Positions 1 to 9,797 of a stretch of 64,000 nucleotides of DNA are shown here, one piece after another (position 1 is the stretch's first letter; each line of letters opens with the position of its first letter). The stretch is from Multivorans sp965232105 (GTDB taxonomy: Bacteria > Acidobacteriota > Thermoanaerobaculia > Multivoradales > Multivoraceae), in contig OZ246956.1 in the NCBI GenBank assembly GCA_965232105.1, positions 2,356,001 to 2,420,000 of the forward strand. Reading direction: 5' to 3'. The notes below the pieces were generated by a model. The model was not told the DNA's origin. It searched no databases and saw nothing but the letters and a program-made list of their open reading frames with translations. The translations under genes were made by a program, and so were the position numbers.

Positions 1-1
1 C

Positions 2-1531
2 GTGACCCTGACGCCCTTGGCGTCCGGCTCGGCGACGGTGCGGATCACGGCGACGGACGCGGCGGGTTCGAACACGGCGGCGACGCAGACGCTGGCGGTG
101 CGGGTGAAGGGCGCGCGAGGAGTGACGGTGTCGAAGAGCACGCTTGCCGTGACGGAGGGATCGACCGCGGAGTACACGGTGGTCCTCGACGCGGCGCCCG
201 ACGAGGAAGTGACCGTGACGCCGGTCGCGCCGGCCGGAACCGACGTGTCGGTCGAGCCGGCCTCGCTGACGTTCGGGGAGACGACGTGGAACACCCCGCA
301 AACGGTCGTGGTGTCGGCGGCGTCGGACGCGGACGCGGTGTCGGACGCGGCGGTCCTGATCGAGCACCGGTTGACGGGCGGCGGGTACGGTTCCGTGACC
401 GCCCCCTCTGTGCGGGCGTTGATCGTCGAGAAGGACACTCCGGCTCTGTCGTCGGCGTCGTCGAGCGCGATGGAGAGCGCGGGGACGGTGGTCTTCCTGG
501 TCGAGATCAGCATGGCGAGCAACGAGGAGGTGACGGTCGACTTCGCCACGTTGGACGGCAGCGCTTCGTCGGGGCCGGACGGCGATTTCGTTCCGTCGTC
601 GGGCCGGTTGAGGTTCGCTCCGATGTCGACCGCGCCTCGGCGGGTCGAGGTCGCCGTCCGCGACGACACGCAGGACGAGGGCCGGGGCGAGTCGTTCATG
701 CTGACTCTGAGCAACGCGGTGAACGCGGCGCTTGCCGGCGGCGGGCAGGCGCTCTCGGTCACCGGCACGATTCTGGACGACGACGAGCCTCCTCCTCCCG
801 CTCCTCCGCCTTCGTCTCCCTCGCCGGGACCTCCTTCGTCTCCGCCGTCGGGACCCTCGCCCGCTCCGGGACCGTCGCCGTCGCCGTCGCCGCCGGTCGA
901 ATCGCTGGCCGCGGGTTTCTCGATCGATCCGCGCTGCGCGGACGACGTCTGCTCCGCGGTGACCGGCGAGGTCGTCCGGTTCACCGACACGAGTTCGGGC
1001 GCGGTGAGGGGCCGGGAGTGGTCGTTCGGCGACGGCGGGTCCTCTCGTGGCGGGAGCGTCGCCCACGCCTGGTCGTCGCCGGGTTTCCACGAAGTGACGC
1101 TGACGGTCCGCGACGGCTCGGGCGAGTCGAGGGCGTCGCGCCGGTTCCTGGTCGAGGCCGCCGCGCCGGCGGGTTCCTGCGCGGCGGACGAAGCGACTCG
1201 ATGCCTGCTGGACTCGCGCTACGCGGTGACGGTGGAATGGCGGCGCGAGGGCGGGGAGGCGGCCCCCGCGCCGGTGGCGCCGGAGGGCACGAACGATTCC
1301 GCGCTCTTCGCCTTCTTCGACCCGGACAACTGGGAGGTGCTGGTCAAGGTGCTGGACGGATGCTCGACGAACGGGCACATGTGGGTGTACGGGGCGTCGA
1401 CGACCGACCTGGGCTACGCGATTCGGGTGACCGACACGGTGACCGGCGCCGTCAGGGAGTACCGGAACGAACCGGGCCGTCCGGCGCCGGCGATCGTCGA
1501 CGCAAAGGCGTTTCCCGGCGCCTGCGACTAG
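2..1531 (+). CDS. Calx-beta/PKD surface protein, C-terminal part
   Basis: The reading frame is open at the left edge, so the true start lies outside the window and only the last 509 or so residues are seen. In order: Ig/cadherin-like beta-rich repeats (about 1-140), a Calx-beta domain (about 145-262, with the acidic end ILDDDEPP), a Pro/Ser linker (about 263-303), a PKD domain (about 305-388, with WSFGDGG) and a C-terminal domain of about 115 residues carrying FFDPDNWEVLVKVLDGC. I associate that last domain with acidobacterial secreted proteins, from memory. Calx-beta and PKD modules are adhesion or carbohydrate-associated extracellular domains, so a cell-surface or secreted role is likely. 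No catalytic domain is visible in this part. Confidence 0.8.
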   Translation: MTLTPLASGSATVRITATDAAGSNTAATQTLAVRVKGARGVTVSKSTLAVTEGSTAEYTVVLDAAPDEEVTVTPVAPAGTDVSVEPASLTFGETTWNTPQTVVVSAASDADAVSDAAVLIEHRLTGGGYGSVTAPSVRALIVEKDTPALSSASSSAMESAGTVVFLVEISMASNEEVTVDFATLDGSASSGPDGDFVPSSGRLRFAPMSTAPRRVEVAVRDDTQDEGRGESFMLTLSNAVNAALAGGGQALSVTGTILDDDEPPPPAPPPSSPSPGPPSSPPSGPSPAPGPSPSPSPPVESLAAGFSIDPRCADDVCSAVTGEVVRFTDTSSGAVRGREWSFGDGGSSRGGSVAHAWSSPGFHEVTLTVRDGSGESRASRRFLVEAAAPAGSCAADEATRCLLDSRYAVTVEWRREGGEAAPAPVAPEGTNDSALFAFFDPDNWEVLVKVLDGCSTNGHMWVYGASTTDLGYAIRVTDTVTGAVREYRNEPGRPAPAIVDAKAFPGACD

Positions 1532-1598
1532 CACCGGTCCGCGTCGGTCGGGTTGCTACGATTGCCCTACGCCCGAGAAGGGCTTGGGAGTGCTGCGA

Positions 1599-1979
1599 AT
1601 GAACTGGCTGGTTGTCGGACTCTTGATGTGCGCCGCCTCGGTCGCCGCCGGCGCGTTCGGCGCCCACGGTCTGCGCTCCTCGCTCGACGCCGAACACCTG
1701 GCGCTGTGGGAGACGGCGGCTCGCTATCTCATGTACGGCGGAGTCGTGGTCAGCCTCCTCGGCCTCGTCGGGCGCGTCTCGACCGTCGATCTTCGGGTCG
1801 CCGGCTGGTTGCTGTTCACGGGCTCCCTGATCTTCTCGGGCACGGTGGCGGTGATCGCCGTCGGGGGTCCCCGCTGGCTGGGCGTCGTCACGCCGATCGG
1901 CGGTACGTTGCTGATCGTCGGCATTCTCGTTTTCGCCTGGAGAATGCTGCAAGGTCCGGGGTCGCCGGCAGGTTTCTAG
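1599..1979 (+). CDS. DUF423 family membrane protein
   Basis: A protein of about 126 residues with four hydrophobic segments and the N-terminal AAGAFGAHGL signature of the DUF423 (YwdK/YgdD) family. These are inner-membrane proteins of unknown function, and the length is normal. I chose ATG 1599 because GGGAG sits eight bases upstream; an in-frame TTG at 1584 lacks a site. It follows the surface protein by 67 bp and precedes pruA by 120 bp, on the same strand. The context does not suggest a role. Confidence 0.85.
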   Translation: MNWLVVGLLMCAASVAAGAFGAHGLRSSLDAEHLALWETAARYLMYGGVVVSLLGLVGRVSTVDLRVAGWLLFTGSLIFSGTVAVIAVGGPRWLGVVTPIGGTLLIVGILVFAWRMLQGPGSPAGF

Positions 1980-2099
1980 AGACCCCGGGAGTACTCGCTC
2001 GGCGGTCACCGTTCGCGGGATTCCCTGACGGGGCTACGCGGTCTATGCTCCGGCCCCGGCTGCGGCGAAGCAGCCCGAACACCCAGGAGAAGAAGACCA

Positions 2100-3725
<1,626 letters not shown>

Positions 3726-3740
3726 TTCGGCTGCCACGAC

Positions 3741-4026
3741 GTGATCGTCGATTGTTCGGACAAGCGCACCGAGGCGTTCTACGAGGGGCGCCGGGTCGCA
3801 GCGTTCTCTGGCTTCGCCCGGACGGCCTCGCGAAAGCTCGACCAGCTCGACGCGGCCACAAGCCTGGGCGACCTGGCCAGGCCAGGCAACCGTCTAAAGG
3901 CACTTCGGGGACGCCGCAAGGGACAGTGGAGCATCCGCATCAACGACCAATGGCGAATGAATCTGTTTCAAGTGGCCGGCGGGAAGCCCCGGGCCTACGG
4001 ATGTGGAGATCGTGGACTACCATTGA
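3741..4026 (+). pseudogene. higB: HigB (RelE-like) toxin gene, frameshifted by a 4-bp duplication
   Basis: Residues 1-72 from GTG 3741 read as a HigB mRNA-interferase toxin: FYEGRRVAAF, RLKALRGRRKGQWSIRIND and QWR. Then GAAT is duplicated in tandem at 3955-3962. Removing one copy restores the family C terminus (WRICFKW ... DVEIVDYH) ending at TGA 4024-4026. As written, the frame misses that stop and runs in frame into higA, giving a 201-residue toxin-antitoxin fusion (3741-4346) with HigA as residues 101-201. HigB normally cleaves ribosome-bound mRNA. Here its last beta strand is replaced, so the toxin is probably inactive unless the ribosome shifts frame. A sequencing error is possible. Confidence 0.8.
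3955..3962 (+). repeat. Tandem GAAT duplication disrupting higB
   Basis: Two copies of GAAT lie directly adjacent inside higB. Family-wide the expected reading is TGG CGA ATC TGT (W-R-I-C). The extra four bases shift the frame by +1 and remove the normal stop. The short tandem form is what replication slippage would produce and could revert. Confidence 0.8.
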
Positions 4027-4040
4027 GACGGAGGCACGAT

Positions 4041-4346
4041 ATGCGCGAGCCCATTCATCCCGGCGAGACGCTGCGCGAGGATCTCGACGCACTCGACATG
4101 AGCGCGGCGGAGCTGGCGCGCCGAATCGAGGTGCCAGTGAGCCGCATTACAGCGATCCTCAACGGTCGTCGCGCCGTCACTGGCGACACGGCTCTTCGGC
4201 TCGGACGCTTCTTCGGCACCTCGGGAGAGTTCTGGCTCAACCTTCAGAAGCTCTACGAGTTGCGGCTTGCGGAACGGGAAAACGGATCGGCGATCGCTCG
4301 GCTGCCGACGTTGGATGCAGGTGAGGGCTTGCAAGCGAGAGGATGA
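4041..4346 (+). CDS. higA: HigA family antitoxin (XRE-type)
   Basis: A 101-residue antitoxin of the HigA/VapI group. It starts MREPIHPGETLREDL, has an XRE helix-turn-helix (MSAAELARRIEVPVSRITAI, about residues 20-45) and ends with the family block TALRLGRFFGTSGEFWLNLQ. HigA normally binds HigB and represses the operon. ATG 4041 has GGAGG seven bases upstream, so it can be made independently. Because of the duplication in higB it is also in frame with the toxin. Spacing from the intended higB stop (4026) is 14 bp, normal for the pair. Confidence 0.9.
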   Translation: MREPIHPGETLREDLDALDMSAAELARRIEVPVSRITAILNGRRAVTGDTALRLGRFFGTSGEFWLNLQKLYELRLAERENGSAIARLPTLDAGEGLQARG

Positions 4347-4411
4347 GCACCTGCCCTTGGCGGGCAGCCGGGTTGCTCTTGCTCGAGTGCGGCCGTCAAT
4401 GCATGCCGGTG

Positions 4412-5926
4412 CTACCGCAGGCGATTCACCGCCGCCATCATCGATTCGATGTTGGTGTACTTCTCGCGGACCTTGTTCTGCGCCTCGCCGAGCGCGACCT
4501 CGTCTTCGTCCAGGCGGGTCCAGTCGTCGAACGTGACGAAGTCGACGCCGCGGCTCTCGAGCAGCTCGACGATCTTGCCGGGCGCCTTGGCGGGATCGGA
4601 AGAGGCGGTCACGCCGTCGATGTCCTCGAGCATCTTCTTGACCGTGGCGGTCGAGTCGGGGCTGTTGGTGCCGATCAGCCCGGTGGGGCCGCGCTTGGCC
4701 CAGCCGACGACGTACTGGCCTGGAACGACGTCGCCGTCCTGCTCGGTCTGCAGCCGGCCCTCGTCGTTGGGCAGGATGCCCCAGCGTTCGTGGAACGGGA
4801 CGCCGGGCAGAGGCACCCCGCGATAGCCGACCGCCTTGAAGACGAGGTCGACGTCCAGGGTTTCCGTTTCGCCGGTGCCTCGGGGTCTCGGCGTGCCGTC
4901 GTCCGAGGCGTGGAGCTCGTTCTTCTCGATGACGACCCGAGCGACGCGGCCATCGTCGCCGGCGTGAAGCTCGGTCGGCGAGACGAGGAAGCGGCAGGTC
5001 ACCAGGCGGTCGCCGGCCCCGGCCTGGGCGCCGGCGACTTCGGTCAGGTAGGTGACATTTCTCTGGGCGCTGCGCGCCGCGCCGTTCTCCAGCCAGCCGC
5101 TGCTGATCTCGTCGAGGTCCATCTCTTGCTCGGACACCAGGAGAGTGACGCCCTCGAGCGAACCGATCTCCTTGATCTCCTGGGGCGAGAACGCCGCCTG
5201 GGCCGGCCCGCGACGGCCGAGCAGAACGACCTCCTCGACGTTGCTCTCCCGGAGCGCGGCGAGCGACTCCGCGGTGATGTCGGTGGGAGCGAGTTCGTCC
5301 GGGTTGCGCACCAGGACGCGGGTCACGTCCATCGCGACGTTGCCGTTGCCGACCACCGCGATGCGCCGCGCCGAAGCGAGATCGAAGCTGCGATCCTGGA
5401 AGTCGGGATGTCCGTTGAACCAGCCAACGAACTCGGTCGCCGAGTGGACGCCTGGAAGATCCTCGCCCGGGATCCCCATCTTGCGGTCGGACTCGTTGCC
5501 CGTTGCGTAGACGATGTGGTCGTAGTGCCGTCGAAGATCGTCGACTGAAACATCGCGGCCGAGCTCGACGTTGCCGAAAAAGCGGAAACGCTCATGTTGT
5601 GCGGTGCGGTTGTACACCCGGATCACGTTCTTGATCTTCTGATGATCGGGCGCGACGCCGCCGCGCACCAGGCCGAAGGGGGTCGGCAGCCGGTCGAAGA
5701 GATCGACATCGGCTTCCACGCCGTCCGCCTTGAACAGGGCGGCGATTGCATAGAAACCGCTCGGCCCGGAACCGATGACCGCGACACGGAGCGGTCGTTC
5801 ATTGCTCCCGAGGGGCCGGTTCTCGAGGGTCTCGTCGAGGGTCTCGTTCACTCGTTTCTCGCCTTCGCGCACCGCTGGTTGCGGCTTCTGTTTCTGGTCG
5901 GGAATGGCCGATCGGTCGCGTATCAT
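4412..5926 (-). CDS. FprA-type ferredoxin/adrenodoxin-NADP+ reductase
   Basis: FAD flavoprotein moving electrons between NADPH and a ferredoxin. The FAD-binding motif is VAVIGSGPSGFYA, the pyridine-nucleotide motif is VVGNGNVAMDVTRVL, and GWAKRGPTGLIGTN is the C-terminal FAD contact block shared with mitochondrial adrenodoxin reductase and mycobacterial FprA. RRGPAQAAFSPQEIKE is also typical. Two starts are reasonable: ATG 5926 (504 aa) with a weak CAGG site, or GTG 5851 (479 aa), closer to the usual length of about 456. It is convergent with higA and divergent from the gene at 6078. No ferredoxin gene is nearby. Confidence 0.88.
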   Translation of the reverse strand: MIRDRSAIPDQKQKPQPAVREGEKRVNETLDETLENRPLGSNERPLRVAVIGSGPSGFYAIAALFKADGVEADVDLFDRLPTPFGLVRGGVAPDHQKIKNVIRVYNRTAQHERFRFFGNVELGRDVSVDDLRRHYDHIVYATGNESDRKMGIPGEDLPGVHSATEFVGWFNGHPDFQDRSFDLASARRIAVVGNGNVAMDVTRVLVRNPDELAPTDITAESLAALRESNVEEVVLLGRRGPAQAAFSPQEIKEIGSLEGVTLLVSEQEMDLDEISSGWLENGAARSAQRNVTYLTEVAGAQAGAGDRLVTCRFLVSPTELHAGDDGRVARVVIEKNELHASDDGTPRPRGTGETETLDVDLVFKAVGYRGVPLPGVPFHERWGILPNDEGRLQTEQDGDVVPGQYVVGWAKRGPTGLIGTNSPDSTATVKKMLEDIDGVTASSDPAKAPGKIVELLESRGVDFVTFDDWTRLDEDEVALGEAQNKVREKYTNIESMMAAVNRLR

Positions 5927-5982
5927 AGCGCCGTACCTGCTGGCGCCCGTTCGGGGATGCGCCACGGCCGGTCGCCGGCATT

Positions 5983-6006
5983 TGTCAATGCAGCTAAGTG
6001 TTGACA
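5983..6006. promoter_or_regulatory. Inverted repeat TGTCAA-N12-TTGACA in a divergent intergenic region
   Basis: TGTCAA at 5983-5988 and TTGACA at 6001-6006 form a symmetric pair between the divergent fprA-like gene and the gene at 6078. The local A+T content is higher than its surroundings. The arms could be an operator or two outward -35 boxes. I see no convincing -10 at 17 bp on either side, so the function is open. Confidence 0.35.
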
Positions 6007-6077
6007 TGATTAGACATACGCCGCTCCGGCCCGCGCGGTCATGCGGACCGCGGCTGGGAAACTCAAGGAGATGACCC

Positions 6078-7961
6078 ATGTCCCAGTCCCGTTGGCTCGC
6101 TGAGTCCACCGCCACCCTGACTTCGGTGCGCTCGGCCCTCGTCCTGTTCCTGTTTGGAGGCCTGACTCTCGGCGCCTTTCCCGCCGCTGCGCAGCAGTGT
6201 GAGGGTGCGTCCGAGATCACTCGCCTCGGAGGAGCGAACCGGTTCACCCCGCCGGTCACGGAGCAGGAGGGCCTGCAGGCGCTGTTCGTGGACCACCGGG
6301 ACGAGATCCTGGCTCTTCTCGGCGAGGCGAATTGGTCGGGCGACGCGGACGACCTGTTCGCGGCCGTCGCGGCCTGGCGAGGCGTCACGTCGACGACCTT
6401 CGACCCCGGACAGCGGATTCAGTGGATGTTTTTCCGTGAACGAGGCGCGACGCCGACGGTCGGCACGAACCTGTGCTGGGCCGGTGACGAAGCGTTCGCG
6501 GCCTGGGAGATTCGCTTCAACTCGAACGGACGCTGGTACTCGATGATCGTGCCGGAGTCCTGCGGAAACCTGGCGCTGCTCGCGGAACAGCCGCTGCCGA
6601 AGGTCACGCTCGACCTCGACATCGGCGGCCTGTCTTGCACGGACAAGACGTTCGACTTCCAGAGTTCGTGCACGGATGGCGAGGGCGCCGTGACGGTCCG
6701 GAGGCCGGGCGGCGGTGACCAGGTGGCCGATTCCGGCGCCGGGTCCTTCCCGTTCACCGCCGAAGGCGACTACACGGTCACGGCGACCTGCTCCGCGATG
6801 TCGTCGCGCGGCGACCGGCTTGAGGACAAGGCGAGCCGCACGATTGCCGTCGGCTGCCCGAGCTGCAGTGTGGCCGCGTCTCCTGCGGAGGTTGACCTGG
6901 GCGAGTCGTCCACGTTGACCGTCATGCCGAATGCCGGCCACGGCGCGGAGGTGTCGCGGGTGCTGCTCGACGGGCGGCCTCTCGCGTCTCCCTACACCCG
7001 GGAGATGTCCCACGAAGGAGCGGACGCGTTCACGCACACCGTGATGGTCGAGACGAGTACCGGCCAGACCGCCGAGTGCTCGACCGGGATGAAGGTGGCG
7101 CCGACGGTCACGATGTCGATCGAGCCGGACCGCGTGCTGACGGGTCAGACGGCGGTCGTGTCCGTTGTGCCGGAGAACGGCAACGGCGCTCCGGTCACGG
7201 TCGCTCTGGACGGTCAGCCGCTCGCCGAGCCCTACGAGCGCGCGGTCGTTCACGGGACCGACGGCGAGTACACCCACACGGCGACGGTGGAGAACGCCGG
7301 AGGCAGTTCGGAGAGCTCTGCGACGATGAAGGTCGATCGGCGGTGGACCCTGCTGCCGACGCTCAGCTCGCTGAGCGGCGACGACGTGCACATCTCGGTG
7401 CTCGGTCCGGATACGAGGGACAGGCTCAAGGCCTGCGTGGACGGCGTCGGCATCGGGTTCTCCGCCGAGTACCGTCTGAGTTATCCCGTGGGGATCATGT
7501 TTGGGGGCAACACGATCAACTGTGAGGCCGACTGGTACTTGCACCCGGGCGGCCGGACCGGCCACAGCTCCGTTGACGTGGAGATGAAGAAGTTCTTCGT
7601 CGGGCTGAACGTGCATCTGACCCGCCCCGGCAGCCGCGTGGACTGGTGGGTCGGTCCCCTGATCGCCCAGCTCGACTACAACACGCCGTCCTTCGTCACG
7701 GAAGGGATCGACGGTGTGTCGGTGGACGCCATCTACAGCCCCGAGTGGTCCGGCGAGACAGTTCTCGGCGCGAACATGGGTCTGAAGATTCCGTTCAAGC
7801 GGGATTGTCCGGTCGGCCTGTATCTCGGCGCTTTCTGGCTCGACTCGTCGATGAAGGCGGAGAGCGAGGAGATCCGGGGTGCGGACGGGGCTCTCGCGCC
7901 GGGCTTCGAACTGCGCAAGACGCCGGTCTACGTGAACGCTGGAATCTCGATCGAGTTCTGA
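6078..7961 (+). CDS. Exported Ig-repeat protein with C-terminal beta-barrel
   Basis: 627 residues with no family I can name. A signal peptide (hydrophobic core about 20-37, ending AAAQQ) is followed by a unique domain (about 40-175). Then come Ig-like segments. Two tandem repeats of about 80 residues (about 265-425) share LDG.PLA.PY.R, a later THT and a closing MKV. The last 200 residues or so alternate polar and hydrophobic, and the chain ends in Phe (ISIEF), as outer-membrane barrels do. I infer an outer-membrane protein exposing Ig domains. ATG 6078 follows AAGGAGATGACCC. It stands alone between a divergent gene and rocD 70 bp downstream. Confidence 0.65.
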   Translation: MSQSRWLAESTATLTSVRSALVLFLFGGLTLGAFPAAAQQCEGASEITRLGGANRFTPPVTEQEGLQALFVDHRDEILALLGEANWSGDADDLFAAVAAWRGVTSTTFDPGQRIQWMFFRERGATPTVGTNLCWAGDEAFAAWEIRFNSNGRWYSMIVPESCGNLALLAEQPLPKVTLDLDIGGLSCTDKTFDFQSSCTDGEGAVTVRRPGGGDQVADSGAGSFPFTAEGDYTVTATCSAMSSRGDRLEDKASRTIAVGCPSCSVAASPAEVDLGESSTLTVMPNAGHGAEVSRVLLDGRPLASPYTREMSHEGADAFTHTVMVETSTGQTAECSTGMKVAPTVTMSIEPDRVLTGQTAVVSVVPENGNGAPVTVALDGQPLAEPYERAVVHGTDGEYTHTATVENAGGSSESSATMKVDRRWTLLPTLSSLSGDDVHISVLGPDTRDRLKACVDGVGIGFSAEYRLSYPVGIMFGGNTINCEADWYLHPGGRTGHSSVDVEMKKFFVGLNVHLTRPGSRVDWWVGPLIAQLDYNTPSFVTEGIDGVSVDAIYSPEWSGETVLGANMGLKIPFKRDCPVGLYLGAFWLDSSMKAESEEIRGADGALAPGFELRKTPVYVNAGISIEF

Positions 7962-8031
7962 TCGTTCAGAGGAGGGCAGGCGCCCGCGCGCTGACTCATC
8001 CGACGAATGCGGGACTGCGCGCGGAGCCGCC

Positions 8032-9222
8032 ATGAAACCGACGGAACTTGAGGATCGTTACGGGGCGCGAAACTACGCGCCGCTCGACATCGTCATCGAG
8101 CGCGCCGAGGGCGTCTGGGTCTGGGACATCGAAGGGCGTCGCTACCTCGACTGCCTGGCTGCCTACTCGGCAGTCAACCAGGGGCACTGCCATCCGCGGA
8201 TCGTGGATGCTCTGATCCGGCAGAGCCGCAAGGTGGCGGTCACGTCGCGCGCCTTTCACAACGCCGAACTCGGGGCGTTCTTCCGCGACGTCTGCGAGTT
8301 GACCGGCTACGAGCGGGCCCTGCCGATGAACACCGGCGCCGAGGCGGTGGAGACGGCGATCAAGCTGGCCCGCAAGTGGGCCTACACACGGAAGGGCGTG
8401 GAGCCTGGCAAGGCGGACATTCTGGCCTTCGGCAACAACTTCCACGGCCGCACGACGACGATCGTGGGCTTCTCGAGCGAGCCGCAGTACCGCGACGGGT
8501 TCGGCCCGTTCGCGCCCGGCTTCGAGCTGCTGCCGTTCGGTGACGGGGCCGCCGCCAGGGCGGCGGTCGGCCCGAACACCGCGGCGGTCCTCGTCGAGCC
8601 GATCCAGGGCGAGGGGGGCATCATCGTGCCGCCGGACGGCTTCCTGGCCGAGTTGCGGGAGGTCTGCAGCGAGAGGAACGTGCTCCTGATAGCCGACGAG
8701 ATTCAGTCGGGCCTGGGGCGTACGGGCAAGATGTTCGCCCACGAGCACGACGGCATCCGCCCGGACGTGATGCTGCTGGGCAAGGCCCTGTCCGGCGGCC
8801 TGTACCCGGTCTCGGTCGTGGTGGCCGACGCGGAGATCATGGACGTGTTCCAGCCCGGCGACCACGGTTCGACCTACGGCGGCAATCCGGTTGGAGCGGC
8901 GGTTGCGCGCGCGGCTCTTGCGGTGCTGCAGGAGGAAGGGCTGGTCGAGAACTCGGCTCGCCTCGGCGAGTACGCTCTGCGGCGGTTGCGCGGCATCGAG
9001 GCGCCGCGGGTGCGCGAGGTCCGCGGGCGCGGGCTGTGGATTGGAATCGAGCTCGTTGAATCCGCGGGCGGCGCCCGCTCGTACTGTGAGCAACTGGCCA
9101 CGCACGGACTGCTGTGCAAGGAAACCCATGACCACGTCATCCGATTCGCGCCGCCGCTGGTGATCGAGCAGGAGGACCTGGATTGGGCGCTGGACAGGAT
9201 CGAGGGGGTGTTGACGGGATGA
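8032..9222 (+). CDS. rocD: Ornithine--oxo-acid aminotransferase
   Basis: PLP-dependent class III aminotransferase that moves the delta-amino group of ornithine to 2-oxoglutarate, giving glutamate-5-semialdehyde. The 396 residues are typical. The start YGARNYAPLD and the block AAYSAVNQGHCHP are characteristic of ornithine rather than acetylornithine aminotransferases. The PLP lysine is Lys251 (LLGKALSGG), and IADEIQSGLGRTG holds the ring-binding Asp. PruA (2100-3725) would oxidise the product. The stop overlaps the next start (ATGA at 9219), so a membrane PH-domain gene pair is co-transcribed with it, with no obvious link. Confidence 0.93.
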   Translation: MKPTELEDRYGARNYAPLDIVIERAEGVWVWDIEGRRYLDCLAAYSAVNQGHCHPRIVDALIRQSRKVAVTSRAFHNAELGAFFRDVCELTGYERALPMNTGAEAVETAIKLARKWAYTRKGVEPGKADILAFGNNFHGRTTTIVGFSSEPQYRDGFGPFAPGFELLPFGDGAAARAAVGPNTAAVLVEPIQGEGGIIVPPDGFLAELREVCSERNVLLIADEIQSGLGRTGKMFAHEHDGIRPDVMLLGKALSGGLYPVSVVVADAEIMDVFQPGDHGSTYGGNPVGAAVARAALAVLQEEGLVENSARLGEYALRRLRGIEAPRVREVRGRGLWIGIELVESAGGARSYCEQLATHGLLCKETHDHVIRFAPPLVIEQEDLDWALDRIEGVLTG

Positions 9223-9797
9223 CGAGCGGGGCGTTGGGCGGTGAGCCGGCTGCGGCGCCTGCGCTGGACGCTGCCGCGGAGGCCCGGGTACGCGCCTTCC
9301 GCCGCCCCCACCCCAAGCTGCTCCGCTACTACGTTCTGTTCTCCCTGATGACGGGTCCCGCCTTTCCCTTCGTCTTCGGCTACCTGTTCCTTCGCTATCG
9401 CACCCTTCGCTATCGCTTCGACGACGAAGGCGTGACGATGAGCTGGGGCGCGCTGTTCAAGCGCGAGATCAGCCTCACTTACAGCCGCATCCAGGACATC
9501 CATCTGCGGAGCAACGCGGTCGAGCGGTGGCTGGGGCTGTCGCGTCTTCTGGTCCAGACCGCGAGCGGTTCGGCGAAGGCGGAGATGAAGGTCGAGGGGC
9601 TGCTGGAACTGCCGGCGGTGCGGAACTTCATGTACGCCCGGATGCGCGGCGCACGGGCCGCCCATCAGGCAACCGAACCCGGCGGCGCCCCTACGGTTCC
9701 GGTCGCCGAGGACGATGCGGCATCGCTGGCATCGACGCTGCGGGAGATTGCCCGCGAGGTCGCCGCGATCCGAATTGAACTGGAGCGTGGGAGATGA
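9219..9797 (+). CDS. Bacterial PH-domain (YdbS-like) membrane protein
   Basis: 192 residues from ATG 9219, which overlaps the rocD stop. One or two hydrophobic segments (about 40-62) precede a bacterial PH domain (bPH_2/DUF304) with YRFDDEGVTMSWGALFKREI and YSRIQDIHLRSNAVERWLGL. The family pairs with a second PH protein in YdbS/YdbT-type operons; the function is poorly known, with an envelope role suspected. The next gene is translationally coupled (ATGA, 9794-9797) and has the same domain, so the two probably form one membrane complex. Confidence 0.8.
   Translation: MTSGALGGEPAAAPALDAAAEARVRAFRRPHPKLLRYYVLFSLMTGPAFPFVFGYLFLRYRTLRYRFDDEGVTMSWGALFKREISLTYSRIQDIHLRSNAVERWLGLSRLLVQTASGSAKAEMKVEGLLELPAVRNFMYARMRGARAAHQATEPGGAPTVPVAEDDAASLASTLREIAREVAAIRIELERGR

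Noticed and set aside
6001..6030. TTGACA as a promoter for the gene at 6078
   Set aside because: No acceptable -10 at 16-18 bp; kept only as half of an inverted repeat.
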